Part shown: positions 1 to 10,512 of the stretch, one piece after another
How positions within the stretch are numbered: the stretch's first letter is position 1
Layout of the letters: each line of letters starts with the position of its first letter
Origin: Liquidambar formosana
Taxonomy: Eukaryota > Streptophyta > Magnoliopsida > Saxifragales > Altingiaceae
NCBI GenBank assembly: GCA_039720395.1
Contig: CM077820.1
Coordinates: forward strand, 15,213,848 to 15,277,847
Direction: 5' to 3'
DNA: 64,000 nucleotides
Position numbers and translations under genes: made by a program
Notes under the pieces: generated by a model
The model's database searches: none
What the model saw: the letters and a program-made list of their open reading frames with translations, nothing else
Told to the model about the DNA's origin: nothing

Positions 1-1560
1 TGTTGTCTCATGATCGATTTGATGTGAAGCTATAAAGTGGGCAAAGAATCTATGAAGTCAGTCAAGGCATGGGGGAGGAAACTTCCCCAATTGAAATCAA
101 ATTAATGCTTTTCAATTTGGGACTAGTGGGTGGCACAAGATAAAAACAGATTGAATACAAAAATTTAAATGGCTTTTTAAATATAAAAAAAAAAGGTTTG
201 TCAAATGAATAGGTTAACGGGATGAGTTTTAACCTATATCTTAATTAAACCGGTTTGATTTATGAATCTTCAAAAAAATTATAATAATAATAATCATTAT
301 AATTTTATAATATTAAATCCTAATTTAATAATACATCTACATACAAGTTAAGTTAATATATAGTATATAATATTATTGCATAATAATCATAAAATATTCT
401 ATATATTTCTATGCATTGCACAGGTTACTACTTGTGTGTGTGTGTGTGTGTGTGTATAAAGGGCTCTTCTTGTGTGGGGTATTTCAAACTATCCCACACG
501 ATCACAGCCGTCCATGAATTATACTAAGACAACTATGATCGAAACTATATATATTTTCCTCTGTTGAGGAAGAAATAACTCAAAAAATCAATAGATTTGT
601 TTGCAAATAAAGCGACTTACGTTTCATTGTATTCTATGATAATCTTCATATGGGTCATTTGCGTATGTAATGTTTATCGTTTGAATAATAAATCTGGTAG
701 ACCTTAACCCCCTCCCTCCTAGCATGTGTGTTTTTTCCAAAAAATAAAAATAAATAACAATAATAATTATAGAGCACCTAATGAACTTGGTTTAACGAGT
801 GACAAATAAAAAGTTTAATCAGATAATGCATCGCTAATTAAAATTAAGAATACTTTGCATATTTTTTACGCCCAAATAAATTGGACCTTAAAGTCCCGCA
901 AAACTAGTCATACAAAGAGTCGGCTAAAGAAAAGGACTTTCTGAAGAAAGATTTTATTTTCTTAGCCTAGGCCCTTTCAATTCGTTAAAGCAATTCCAAG
1001 GTTATGAAAACAACTTGGCACCTAAATGCATAGAAGACTAGAAGAGGTTATACATTAATTTCCAATGGATACCATGGAATACTATCCATCCATGGGGTGG
1101 AATTTCTCACTCTGGTTTGTCCACTTATATCTTGCACTATGCCTCAAAATATCCTTGACCTAAAAATTAAAATACACGGGCATTAATCATGATTCATCCC
1201 CAACCATTAAATTTGGTCAACTTGAATTTGAGCATCTCTATCTGTGAGGATTGGGGCACCGCATTTTATGAAGTCGGTCTACAAAATGTATTGGATATGG
1301 CAATACTACGTTGTCCAAATGCAGATTTTCTGTCAAAATTTTTCCCGATTGACCATTACTATCTAAAACAAAATCAAATGCTCCAAATTATTAATCCAAC
1401 TGATTTTGTACATTGGATTTACTTGATGAAACGCATCGATTAGTGAATAATCGGGATCATTCTTTTTTGCTGATGTGGCAAATTTTTATGGTGACTTAGC
1501 CAAACTTGACATATGCCATTAAAATGACCCAATTAGCACAACAGTCCCCTAAATCTCAAT
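1..1560. repeat. Diverged dispersed repeat, copy 1 (no gene seen)
   Basis: No convincing gene. The interval shares a series of blocks, in the same order, with about 16,010-16,720 and 18,120-18,500. Shared blocks include the TCTCATGAT...TATAAAG region, GGGGGAGGAAACTTCCCC, CCTAGGCCCTTTC, CATGGAATAC, GGGCATTAATCATGATTC and GTGAGGATTGGGGCA. Open frames in it are short and not conserved between copies, so I read it as an old duplicated non-coding or dead sequence. What it descends from is not recognisable. Confidence 0.55.
432..455. repeat. (TG)n microsatellite
   Basis: An uninterrupted run of about 12 TG dinucleotides. Confidence 0.9.
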
Positions 1561-1854
1561 TCCTAATCTTCTTGACGAATTTATCTGATTCTTAAATTAG
1601 AAACATTTCTAAAACCACTGAGAAATAAAGCGTCTAAACCTCATAGGCTTGAAGTATTATTAAAAGAAAGAAAAAAGAATACAATAGAAGAAATGAGTAA
1701 GAAAAATAAACAATAAAGAAAAGCCGGTATTGGTGGCTTATAATTGTTACAATCCAGCTCACAAAAGAAGTAAAATTAGCTAAGAAGGACGAAACCTAAA
1801 TTGAGACGAAAACTAAAAATATCAGCTGAAAGTGGGTTCCACCTTTGAATTTGA

Positions 1855-2740
1855 TTGGAAATCTCAAATTCGAGATATGTAGCAAAGCCCAATATTATTA
1901 TACATCATGCATGCCGAATTTCAAGATAATCGAAGATTAGAAATTAGCTCATTTATATTGCCCCTAAATTATAATAATATTTATAAAATAAATGTAAGTT
2001 TACGTACGGATTAAATGCTTTTCGATATCTGATTAGCTTAAAATTCAGCATGCATGAGGTGCATGAGTATAATATCTAATCTAACAATTAAATTAGCAAA
2101 ATGTTAAGATATTGAGAAGAATTAAGAGTAAAAAGTTTTATACTAAATGTAAACATATCCCTTCCCATCCACGTACGTATATTTCGTTATCACATTGAAT
2201 ACACATAAAATAGTTGTTTGATTTTTGGATTGGATCAAGTGATCCAAGCCTTTAGTAGGACCCAACAAGAATAGAGATGTATTCCCAATTTGTCAACCCT
2301 TAACACAATTCCAAGTTTTATTAAATTTCCCTTGAAAGATTGTAGATCAATCTCGAAAATATGTGGGCATCATTCATGTTCATGACCATCCAGGCACCCA
2401 CCAAATGTGACCATCTTGAAAGGTAAGGATTGCGGTATTAATTGCATTTGATAAAGTCAGGTAAATGGATGTGTTCAAAAGAAGACACCACTATCGTGAA
2501 GGTGTTGGATGTGTCAAGATTACATTGCTCCAATGCAAATTTTTTTGTCACAAGATTGTATCACACAACATGAAAGAGAAACCCCTAGTTGGTCTCCATT
2601 CACAAGCCGGGTCTTAGCACAAACACCTCCATTTGGACCAATAAGAGTTTCCACTTTGTTTGGAACAATTTTGAGAAAGATGATTCTAGCTTGTTTTCCT
2701 TCTTTTTTTTTTTCGTTCCCTTTTTTGTTCTAAAATTTTA
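1855..2740. repeat. Direct duplication, first copy
   Basis: This stretch and 3,055-3,960 are two diverged copies in the same orientation. Matching landmarks in order are GATATGTAGCAAAGCCCAAT, GTTTACGTACGGAT, AAACATATCCCTTCCCATC, TAGTTGTTTGATTTTTGGAT, CATTCATGTTCATGACCATC, GTGTCAAGATTACATTGCTC and CCCCTAGTTGGTCTCCATT. Identity is high over most of the length with small indels. No gene is visible in either copy. Confidence 0.75.
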
Positions 2741-3054
2741 TTGGGTGTCAACTCGCTCACTCTCACCTCTTACCTCTCCTCTCTCTCCCACGAAAGTTCA
2801 ACTAGTGGGTGGCAAAAGATAAAATAAAAATCACATTTAAATGGGCTTAAAATAGTAACAATTTTGCCAAAAAATTATGTTGATTAGATGAGTTTTAATC
2901 ATTTGATTTGCATAATACATTTTTCTAAAAATTCTATCAGGAAAATCAAATTAATGTGCAAACCCCAAAAGTTAATGGATGCTGATCATTTCTTGTAGCT
3001 GATGCCACGGAATTCTGTGGTCACTTAGCCAAACTTGACATTTGCTCAAACAAT

Positions 3055-3960
3055 GTGGAAATCTCGAATTTGGGATACGTAGCAAAGCTCAATATTATTA
3101 TACTTCATGCAAACTGAATTTCAAGATAATCGGAGATTAGAAACTAGGCCATCTATAAATTGCCCCTAAATTATAATTTTATTTATAAAATAAATATAAG
3201 TTTACGTACGGATCAAATGCTTCTCGATATCTGATTAACTTAAAATTCAGCATGCATGACGTTTATGAGTATAATATTTAATCTAATAGTTGGTTTTGCA
3301 AAATGTTAAGATGTTAAAAAAGTTTTACAATTGATGTAAACATATCCCTTCCCATCTATGTATACTTCATTATCATCGGACCGTATTATACTGCCAATTG
3401 TTCACTGAGATGAACAAAACCAACAAACCAAATATATTATGTCTGACGAAACACATATATACACATTGAATAGTTGTTTGATTTTTGGATTGGTACGGTT
3501 CAAGTGATCCAAGCATCAAGTGGAACCCAACAAGAATAGAGATATATTCCCAATTTGTCAAGCCTTAACACAATTCCAAGTTTCATTAAATTTCCCTTGA
3601 AAGATCGTAAATCAATCTCGAAAATATGTGGGCATCATTCATGTTCATGACCATCCAGGCACCCACCAAATATGACCTCTTGAAAGGTGAGGATTGCTGT
3701 ATTAATTTCTTTTGATAAAGTCAAGACACCAATGTCGTGAAGGCCGGTGTTGGATGTGTCAAGATTACATTGCTCCAATGAGATTTTTTGTTTCAAGCTA
3801 GATTGTATCACACGACATGAAACACCCCTAGTTGGTCTCCATTAATATTCACAAGCCAGGTCTTAGCACAGACACCTCCATTTGGACCAATAAGAGTTTC
3901 CACATTATTTGAAACAATTTTAAGAAAGATTATTCTTGTTTTCCCATTTTCCTTTTTCTT
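3055..3960. repeat. Direct duplication, second copy
   Basis: Partner of 1,855-2,740, in the same orientation and order. It carries a small insertion with GGACCGTATTATACTG near 3,380 that the first copy lacks. No gene seen. Confidence 0.75.
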
Positions 3961-6237
3961 TCCCTTTGTTTTTTTTATTGAGTAGAATTAAACACGTATC
4001 TCTTTTATAAGGACTAAAAGTTATCATCAAACTCAGACAATTATGGTTAAAACTGTACGTATTTCCCTTTATTTAGGAAGAAATAACTCAAAATATCAAT
4101 AGATTTAATTTGTTTGCAAATAAATTGGGAGTTCTTGAAATTCTTTGGTCTCAATTGTGGTCAATTAAGTTGGCATCAAATAGAAATATTGCTTATTCCA
4201 TTACATAGAACTCATCTATAGCTCTTATGAACTATCATACAAGTGAGGACGAAATCAGACTAGACTTATCAAAGTTTTGAATATTGGGTATGTGCTTGGT
4301 ACTTTACAAAATGCACCCTTCTAATCTTGTACACTCTGTAGTATCAAAGTTGGCAACTTTCTTGTCTCTCTCTCTCTCTTTTCCCTTTTTTTTTTTAAAA
4401 ATTTTTTTTTTGTAGAAATATGAGGCAAGTTGAATGCATTTTCTAGAATCTCATTTTCTTTCTTGTCCTTTTGAAATTTATGCATGGGGAGGAGGACGAT
4501 TTTGACCAAGCACAGCAGAAAGGCTACTTTTCTAATAAATAAAAAAATTGGTAGATGGTAGATTTTTAATTTGGGAGACGCTAGATTTTAGTAATCATTT
4601 TCTGTCAATAAATAAGACAGAATGCAAGTTTTATAAATCACAATGTCAAAATATCATTTCGAACAACTTTGTAAAAGAAAGCTTTTCCAAAATTTGTTGT
4701 CTAAGTGGACTTTTTGGCTATTTATAATTTTTATTTTATTTTTACATATTTTTTCAAAAAAAAAAAAAAGACCAAAAATCCACTTAAATGATAGATTTTA
4801 ATAAAACTTTCTTCTACAAATCTATTCAAAAATAGTGTTTTTTACTAAAAAAAAATGCAACTCGTTTTCATGAAAATATTTTTTTTGTAAAACCTTGAAA
4901 AGTTAAAAATAAGTGGAAGGTGTTGAGGAATTTTTGGGGTGGCATTAATAGTCACCTTCGAAAAAAAAAAAAATTACGCATCCATAGAAAAAAAAATTGT
5001 TAAAATTAGAAAGCGTTCTTAGCAATAATGCTTCTGTAGGAAAAAATAAATAAATAAAACATTAATTGGATGACGTGTCTTCCCTTTTCGACCTTTACTT
5101 GGTTAAAAAAATGAAAAATGCTACTTCACTCACCTTTTATCACCCATCCTTCTTTTTTTTTAATTCTGTTTACCATCCATCTTTTACCACCCGCCTTAAG
5201 TGCACGTCAAAAGTGGACAGGTGAAAGTTATTATGTGGGGCTAAGTATGAAAAAAGAAGAAACTACTACATATGGGTAGATGAGGGGATTCGAGTGAAAT
5301 TTAGTACTACTCTAAAAAAAATATATAGACAAAAATAAATAGATAAATAAATAAAGGAAATGGAAAAACCAAGAGGTACTTCCTCTGACCATTTTTTTTT
5401 TTTCCATCAGACACTCTCTCTGCCCTCTCTCAAAACCAAATTTAAAACTTATCAATTTCAAAACACAATCTTCCTCCTCCCCATATATTTCAAAATACAT
5501 GGACAAAATTTTGAAATTCAACATATCAGTTTTTATATTTTTCATTCTATAGGTGTAAGAATTTATTTACTAAAATACCAGTCTTTAAATTTTTTTCTTC
5601 ATTTTTTTTTGTTCTTTTTGATTTGTAGTCAAAGAAGAGTTTATGCTAATAATTTGACATTAGTTTTTTGTTTTTCAAGTAAATAAGTGTTTTGCCACCA
5701 CATAAAAAATGTGACCGGGTAACGAATTTGATGTACCAAATAGTACCTATCTAATATGGTTAATTTATGGGTCGAGGATTACCTAAGAAGGTCTTCACAT
5801 CAAGAGAGAAACTATGAAAGTATGAATGCTAATATTAGGAGGAAACAAAGATTTTTTAAAAATGAAAATCCTTACCTGGCAGTCTATCAATGTAAAAGCA
5901 ATGACGATTGGCGGACATACGGATACATGTTCATGAATTTATTTGAGACCTACTTGCATGTCAGACATATGATCATGTGTGTATTTGTCTATTATCGCTT
6001 CTTGTTATAATGGACCATCATGGTAATCGGATTCTTTTGCTTAGGAAAAAAAAAAAGGCTGGATTCTTTTGAAAATGAACATCTGGACAAATTTTAAATG
6101 AGTTTTCTTATTTGAATGTTTGTGGATGACTAAGAAAATAAAGAGAATTAAAGGAAATTAAAGTAGCTTTAACCATCAATAATAAAACATTTTCCTTCCA
6201 AATTTATTTTCGAGATACCTTTTTTTTTTTTTTTTTT
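3961..6237. other. Intergenic, AT-rich, no gene seen
   Basis: Long A and T runs and short open frames without recognisable protein features. About 4,020-4,110 repeats about 510-610 in diverged form. About 5,930-6,180 is a diverged direct repeat of about 6,765-6,950, sharing GGATTCTTTTGAAAATG and GGATGACTAAGAAAAT. Confidence 0.6.
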
Positions 6238-6329
6238 TTCCCCTCAAATGGCAAACAGAACCGTTTATTTACTCATAAAGAAACATACATTGGAAGCAAA
6301 CACCACCCCAACACCCCTCCATCAATTCT

Positions 6330-6497
6330 TCATTCAGGGAGGCCTGGACGACAGCAGAAAGTAATTTGTGGGCAAGGACAGCCATAGCGTAAAGGACCAA
6401 CGTCTAGTCCTGCTCCCATGGCAGATGGAATGGCAGTGAACATGATCACTAGGATCACAAGCAGCATCGTGACTGCAAATTGAAACAATTTCTCCAT
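6330..6497 (-). CDS. Small secreted cysteine-containing peptide, copy A (55 aa)
   Basis: A 55-codon reading frame from an ATG whose complement is at 6,495-6,497 to a TGA at 6,330-6,332. Residues 1-28 form a typical signal peptide: MEK, a long hydrophobic stretch, then IPSAMG. That leaves a mature peptide of about 27 residues with four cysteines in the order CPC then CC, ending RPGLPE. It is probably secreted to the apoplast. It is paired with the copy at 7,285-7,452 in divergent orientation inside an inverted repeat. Between the copies the signal peptide differs at five residues but the mature part at only one, with three silent changes there. That suggests the mature peptide is what is conserved. 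The TATA position reads CATAAAAA here, so this copy may be weakly expressed. I do not recognise the family; function is unknown. Confidence 0.7.
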   Translation of the reverse strand: MEKLFQFAVTMLLVILVIMFTAIPSAMGAGLDVGPLRYGCPCPQITFCCRPGLPE

Positions 6498-6583
6498 TCT
6501 CTCTATGAAACTATTTGGCCAAAGGGTTCAAGGAATGCAATCAAATTTACAAGGATGGTTCTTTGTGGAGAGGTAGCCTCCCC

Positions 6584-6591
6584 TTTTTATG
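6584..6591 (-). promoter_or_regulatory. Degenerate TATA box of peptide gene copy A
   Basis: On the minus strand the sequence is CATAAAAA followed by GGGG, at the same place where the sister copy has TATAAAAA. It lies about 87 bp upstream of the ATG. The T-to-C change at the first base is expected to weaken TBP binding. Confidence 0.5.
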
Positions 6592-6760
6592 GAGGATATG
6601 GTCCAGCTAAACTTGGAAAGAAAATGATGGAGATCGAGTGTGAAATTTCATTCCTCTTTCGGCGATTCTTTGTGTGGAAAGTTATTAGGAAACCCACAAA
6701 GACCACAATATGTCACAAATTTGATTCATAAATGTCGTGCGATTCCTTTCTATTTTCTTC

Positions 6761-7019
6761 TTGCCATTTATATGAGATCCACATGCATAAATGTGTTTGA
6801 GTGTCTACATGTAATGAAAATGATGGACAGTCATGCTAGTTGGATTCTTTTGAAAATGGACACCTAGACAAAATTTAAATGAGTTTCCTACATGAATGTT
6901 TTGGATGACTAAGAAAATCAAGAAAAAAAAAGTAGCTTTAATTGCCAAATCAATCGTGATTCGTGGCACAAACCGCACAATGGTGTAGGTATGATATTGC
7001 GGTCTTCACAGAAATGGAA
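6761..7019. other. Spacer between the inverted-repeat arms
   Basis: AT-rich spacer without a gene. About 6,765-6,950 is a diverged direct repeat of about 5,930-6,180. The flank of the left arm has therefore been copied along with it, which hints at how the inverted duplication formed. Confidence 0.5.
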
Positions 7020-7192
7020 AGAAAAAAAATTAGAAAGGAATCACATAGCATTTATGAACCAAATATATGACATATTGTGGTCTTTGTGGGTTTTTTAACA
7101 ACTTTCCACACAAAGAATCACCAAAAGTGGAATGAAATTTCACACTAGATTTCCATAATTTTTTTTCCCAAGTTTAGCTGGACCATATCCTC

Positions 7193-7200
7193 TATAAAAA
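7193..7200 (+). promoter_or_regulatory. TATA box of peptide gene copy B
   Basis: TATAAAAA followed by GGGGAGG, 85 bp upstream of the ATG at 7,285. Spacing is normal for a plant class II promoter with a short 5' leader. The region is conserved in the sister arm. Confidence 0.7.
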
Positions 7201-7284
7201 GGGGAGGCTACCTCTCCACAAAGAACCATCCTTGTAAATTTGATTGCATTTCTTGAATCCTTGGCGAAATAGTTTTTAGAGACA

Positions 7285-7452
7285 ATGGAGAAGCTGTTTC
7301 AATTTGTAGTCATGATGCTGCTTGTGGTCCTAGTGAGTATGTTCACTACCATTCCATCTGCCATGGGAGGTGGACTAGATGTTGGTCCTTTACGCTATGG
7401 CTGTCCTTGCCCACAAATTACTTTTTGCTGCCGTCCAGGCCTCCCTGAATGA
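7285..7452 (+). CDS. Small secreted cysteine-containing peptide, copy B (55 aa)
   Basis: An ATG at 7,285 opens a 55-codon frame ending in TGA at 7,450-7,452. Residues 1-28 are a signal peptide: MEKLFQF, a run of V/M/L, then IPSAMG. The mature part of about 27 residues is glycine- and proline-containing with cysteines 40, 42, 48 and 49 (pattern C-x-C-x5-CC) and ends in RPGLPE. A TATA box lies 85 bp upstream and AATAAA 57 bp downstream, so this looks like a complete intronless gene. Four cysteines could form two disulphide bonds. It could be a signalling or defence-type peptide, but I do not recognise the family and the function is open. Its conserved sister at 6,330-6,497 supports that it is real. 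Confidence 0.75.
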   Translation: MEKLFQFVVMMLLVVLVSMFTTIPSAMGGGLDVGPLRYGCPCPQITFCCRPGLPE

Positions 7453-7508
7453 AGAATTGATGGAGGGGTGTTGGGGTGGTGTTTACTTCTAATGTATGTT
7501 TCTTTATG

Positions 7509-7514
7509 AATAAA
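7509..7514 (+). terminator. Polyadenylation signal of peptide gene copy B
   Basis: AATAAA, overlapping a second AATAAA frame, 57 bp after the stop codon. It is conserved in the other arm as ATTTATTTATTCAT-like sequence. Confidence 0.5.
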
Positions 7515-7552
7515 TAAATGGTTCCTTTTGCCATTTGAGAAAAAAAATTCAT

Positions 7553-8199
7553 CACTCTTGCAGTGATGCTGTTTCTTTAATTATGTCTTTTAGCTGCTTC
7601 TGAAGTCTTTCATGCGAAGATATCCAATTAATTATTTTAAACGACCATGAAAATAATCAAACATCTCTAATGTATCTACAAGCCCTCCTTGTCATGGGGA
7701 TTTTGTTGACATATTACCAAAAGGAAGTGGGCATCTTATAAACTCACCTATATTGGTTTTGCGTTGAAATGGCAGCAGAAGGCATGGTGATTTTTGACTG
7801 GAGGTGAATAAGAGGTTTTTACTTAAATCACCGTCTTAAGTAACCACAGTAAACTAGTCCCTGTTTAAATTTAAGCTAAATAGCTTATAAATACAACACT
7901 CTTCACACCCCTTTCTCTACAAGTGTAATAGATGGAAAGTAAATGAGTAAGAGATCTATCACCTTAAGTATTTAAGGTTTGGATATGACCTCCCTAGAAA
8001 TTTTTATTTTTATTTTTATATTTTAACACATCACTGCAGGAGTAACAAACAACTACAAGTGATCATGTGAGACTAGTACATGTGATTTAAAAATGATAGC
8101 CCCAAATTTCTTGATTGAAAATTAGTATGTATGATAAACATATGAAGAATTTATTATAAACCCTAGATTTATAGTGAAATCCTTGATCTGAAACCCTTA
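7553..8199. other. Intergenic, no gene seen
   Basis: AT-rich sequence with no supported gene. Confidence 0.5.
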
Positions 8200-8421
8200 G
8201 GGCTCTATTTGGTTTGCGGATTTTATCAAGGAAAAAAAAATAAAATATAAGGAATTGTACTTTTCTTTATTTGGTTGCAATGGAAAATTGGAAGAAAAAG
8301 AAAAATTTTGAATAATTTTGGCTTGATATGACTTTGTCTTTTCCTTTCATTTTCTTTCCTTTTCATTTTTTTCCCTTCCTTTGTTTTTTCCTTAGTAGAA
8401 TCCATGAACCAAATAGAGGGT
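8200..8421. mobile_element. Small hAT-like MITE (about 220 bp)
   Basis: Ends are inverted: GGGCTCTATTTGGTT on the left and AACCAAATAGAGGGT on the right. The flanking 8-mers AACCCTTA (8,192-8,199) and AACCGTTA (8,422-8,429) match at seven of eight positions, as expected for an old 8-bp hAT target duplication. No coding capacity. The host sequence around it repeats GTGAAATCCTTGAT on both sides. Confidence 0.6.
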
Positions 8422-8429
8422 AACCGTTA

Positions 8430-9744
8430 AAAAATAAAAAATTTAAAAATTTAAAAAAAAAAAAAGTGAAATCCTTGATTAGAAACCCCATATCTGAACC
8501 CTATCAAGTTGCGTATTGTGAATTTATCAAGTTATGAAAGTTATGAATAGGCCATGCCTCCAAGGGTTTTTATTCTACAATTTGGGTATTGTGCTTCTTA
8601 CCTACCCGTATGAACAACATGAATAAATTTCTCTGGTATTGGCTAAGTTTTATTTTTATTTATTGTACCGAGAGATCCATGAATGGGAATCCTAATGCAT
8701 ATAGGAAAAAATGTAACAAAAAATAAGATTGAGATGACTTTGAATTGCATTAAGTTTCCTTACAAAACACGATTTTGAAAATTTTGTTATTTGTAATTTC
8801 GAATGAAAGCATGTTTGCCAACACACTATTAGATGTTTATTTTTATTTTTTTTTAAATTTTTCTCATTGTAGGCCTCGAGTGAAAACATCTTTGCAAAGG
8901 ACGTCTTCAAAGGAAAAAAAAATCAAAAGCGGTGTTATTAACACCGCGTTTAGTGGCATCGAAACCGCTTTCAATATACGGATTTTTTTTTTTTTTTTTT
9001 TTTTAAATGGTTAAAAGCCTGTTACAGGCATTTAAACACTCTGCCACGATGACGTTCTTCTTCTGCTCGTCGATTCAGACCATCGGCTTCCTCTCCTGCG
9101 ATTAAGGTTCTCGTACGCTGTCCTCCTCACTCATCGATTCGCCGGTATCCACCGCCGCGGTCGCAATCGCAATCGCAATCGCCATCGCTATCGCCGTCCT
9201 TCACCGTCAACAGGTAACACTCATATTCTCAGAAAATTATAAATATAATTTTGAGAGTATGGCCCAATTATCGTTGTATGTCAGAAGAAAAGTATTTGCA
9301 TGAACGGTGTGTGTATCAGACCCTTATTGCCTCAATTCTTATGGTTGGTGACCTTCTTTTGCCGTACTCTTGGTTTAGGGTGGATAAATTGCAATCTAAT
9401 TTTAAGGTTATGGCCCAATTGCTTTGGTTCTGTTTATGTTCTTTACTCAGCGCATCGTAAACTTACATTGATTTTACATTTTCTATGTACTGGAATTCCA
9501 AGGAATATTACTGGAGGCTTTACATGTTGGCCTCTGAAGTCCTAAACGTATTTCTCATAACCGTACTTTCAACTGAAAATTTTTCATTTGAATGCTTTGA
9601 CAGGGATTTGTCTTAATGAAAATTTGTTAGTGGATTTACACTCTATTGCACTCTCTGTGTTTGTGCAAATGAGCACTTAAGCATGAGACTTATGTGGGAT
9701 TAATCCTATGTATATTTATATCGTATATCTTGCCCAATAAACTT
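8430..9744. other. Intergenic with one GC-rich, exon-like patch
   Basis: Mostly AT-rich and without a gene. About 9,040-9,213 is rich in CpG, holds a TCGCAA hexamer array (about 9,161-9,192) and ends in CAACAG followed by GTAACA, a good splice-donor context. It could be a 5' untranslated exon, but no downstream coding exon is visible. Confidence 0.35.
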
Positions 9745-10512
9745 CATCATAACTGAAACATGAACAAATTTAAAACTTCAAAAGAAAGTGGGATTACTAG
9801 CTAGCTTCAATAGATGAAGTGAAACAGCTAGTCAAAAAAGGTCCTCCACTTACTGAACCAAGAGAGAGTCTATAGTTATTGGTACCCACGTACATACTTG
9901 GAAACTGATATTCTTTCACTTGATTTTGTGCTCTCTCCCCCATCGTTTTCTTCAACCTAGCTGCCTTCACTGCCATTGCCACAAATATTCACCACTTGGT
10001 TTCATCTACAAGACTACAAAGTGAAAATAAGCATATCTCCAGCTCTTCTTGAATAGTAAAACCCCCAAAACTCCCCATAACCCTGTCATGAAGCCTAGCA
10101 TGACAACAATGTAGAACAATACTTTTTCAGACTCATCTTCTTTGTCGTTTTCTTCAGAACTGTTGAGTTTTAGAGCTTGAGGTGGTTCATCACTCGGGCA
10201 TTTCATTAGTAGTGGAGCTAGCTCCACAGAGTTCAAGGTTGCCAACATAAATGGATGGGTCATCAAGAGTTTGGAGTTGATTGCCTGTTGGAGTTTATCC
10301 ATAGCTAGGCGAAGTTAAATCTGACATGCTTTGTGGAATCAAACCAGAAAGCTGATTTCTAGCGAAGTCAAGAGATTCCAATGATGTATAATTCTGTATC
10401 TTCTTTGGGATGTTTCCAGTTAAATGATTGACAGATTCAGACCATGCAATTCAGAAAGAATTACGAGCTATTCAGGGATCATGCTGACCAGATAGTTAGA
10501 TGAAAGGTCCGT
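9745..10512 (-). pseudogene. 3' fragment of a receptor-like protein gene (truncated paralogue)
   Basis: Read on the minus strand this is the 3' end of the same gene family as 12,729-15,797. About 10,303-10,512 encodes broken leucine-rich repeat remnants of the type LSGLIPQSMS and NIPKKIQNYTS. About 10,006-10,302 encodes the acidic juxtamembrane stretch (NDKEDESEKV), one membrane segment (FYIVVMLGFMTGLWGVLGVL) and the short cytoplasmic tail FKKSWRYAYF. The 3' flank is also homologous, down to about 9,745. Similarity stops near 10,512, so the N-terminal nine-tenths is absent. It cannot make a receptor and is a relic of a tandem duplication. Confidence 0.8.

Larger units (their letters stand above)
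6238..6760 (-). repeat. Large inverted repeat, left arm
   Basis: Read on the minus strand, this arm matches 7,020-7,552 on the plus strand over about 520 bp, with substitutions and small indels. The matched segment includes a whole small gene: promoter, coding region and 3' flank up to TTTATGAATAAATAA. The spacer between the arms is about 260 bp. The arms do not end in an obvious target-site duplication, so this looks like a tandem-inverted gene duplication rather than a standard transposon. Confidence 0.85.
7020..7552 (+). repeat. Large inverted repeat, right arm
   Basis: Mirror partner of 6,238-6,760. It holds promoter, coding region and 3' flank of the second peptide gene. Confidence 0.85.

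Noticed and set aside
5360..5686. Plus-strand frame of 108 codons
   Set aside because: Low-complexity F/L/I-rich translation of T-runs; no start context, homologue or neighbour evidence.
8915..8985. CACTA transposon subterminal region (GCGGTGTT/AACACCGC hairpin)
   Set aside because: The hairpin resembles En/Spm subterminal repeats, but no CACTA terminus or 3-bp target duplication could be placed.
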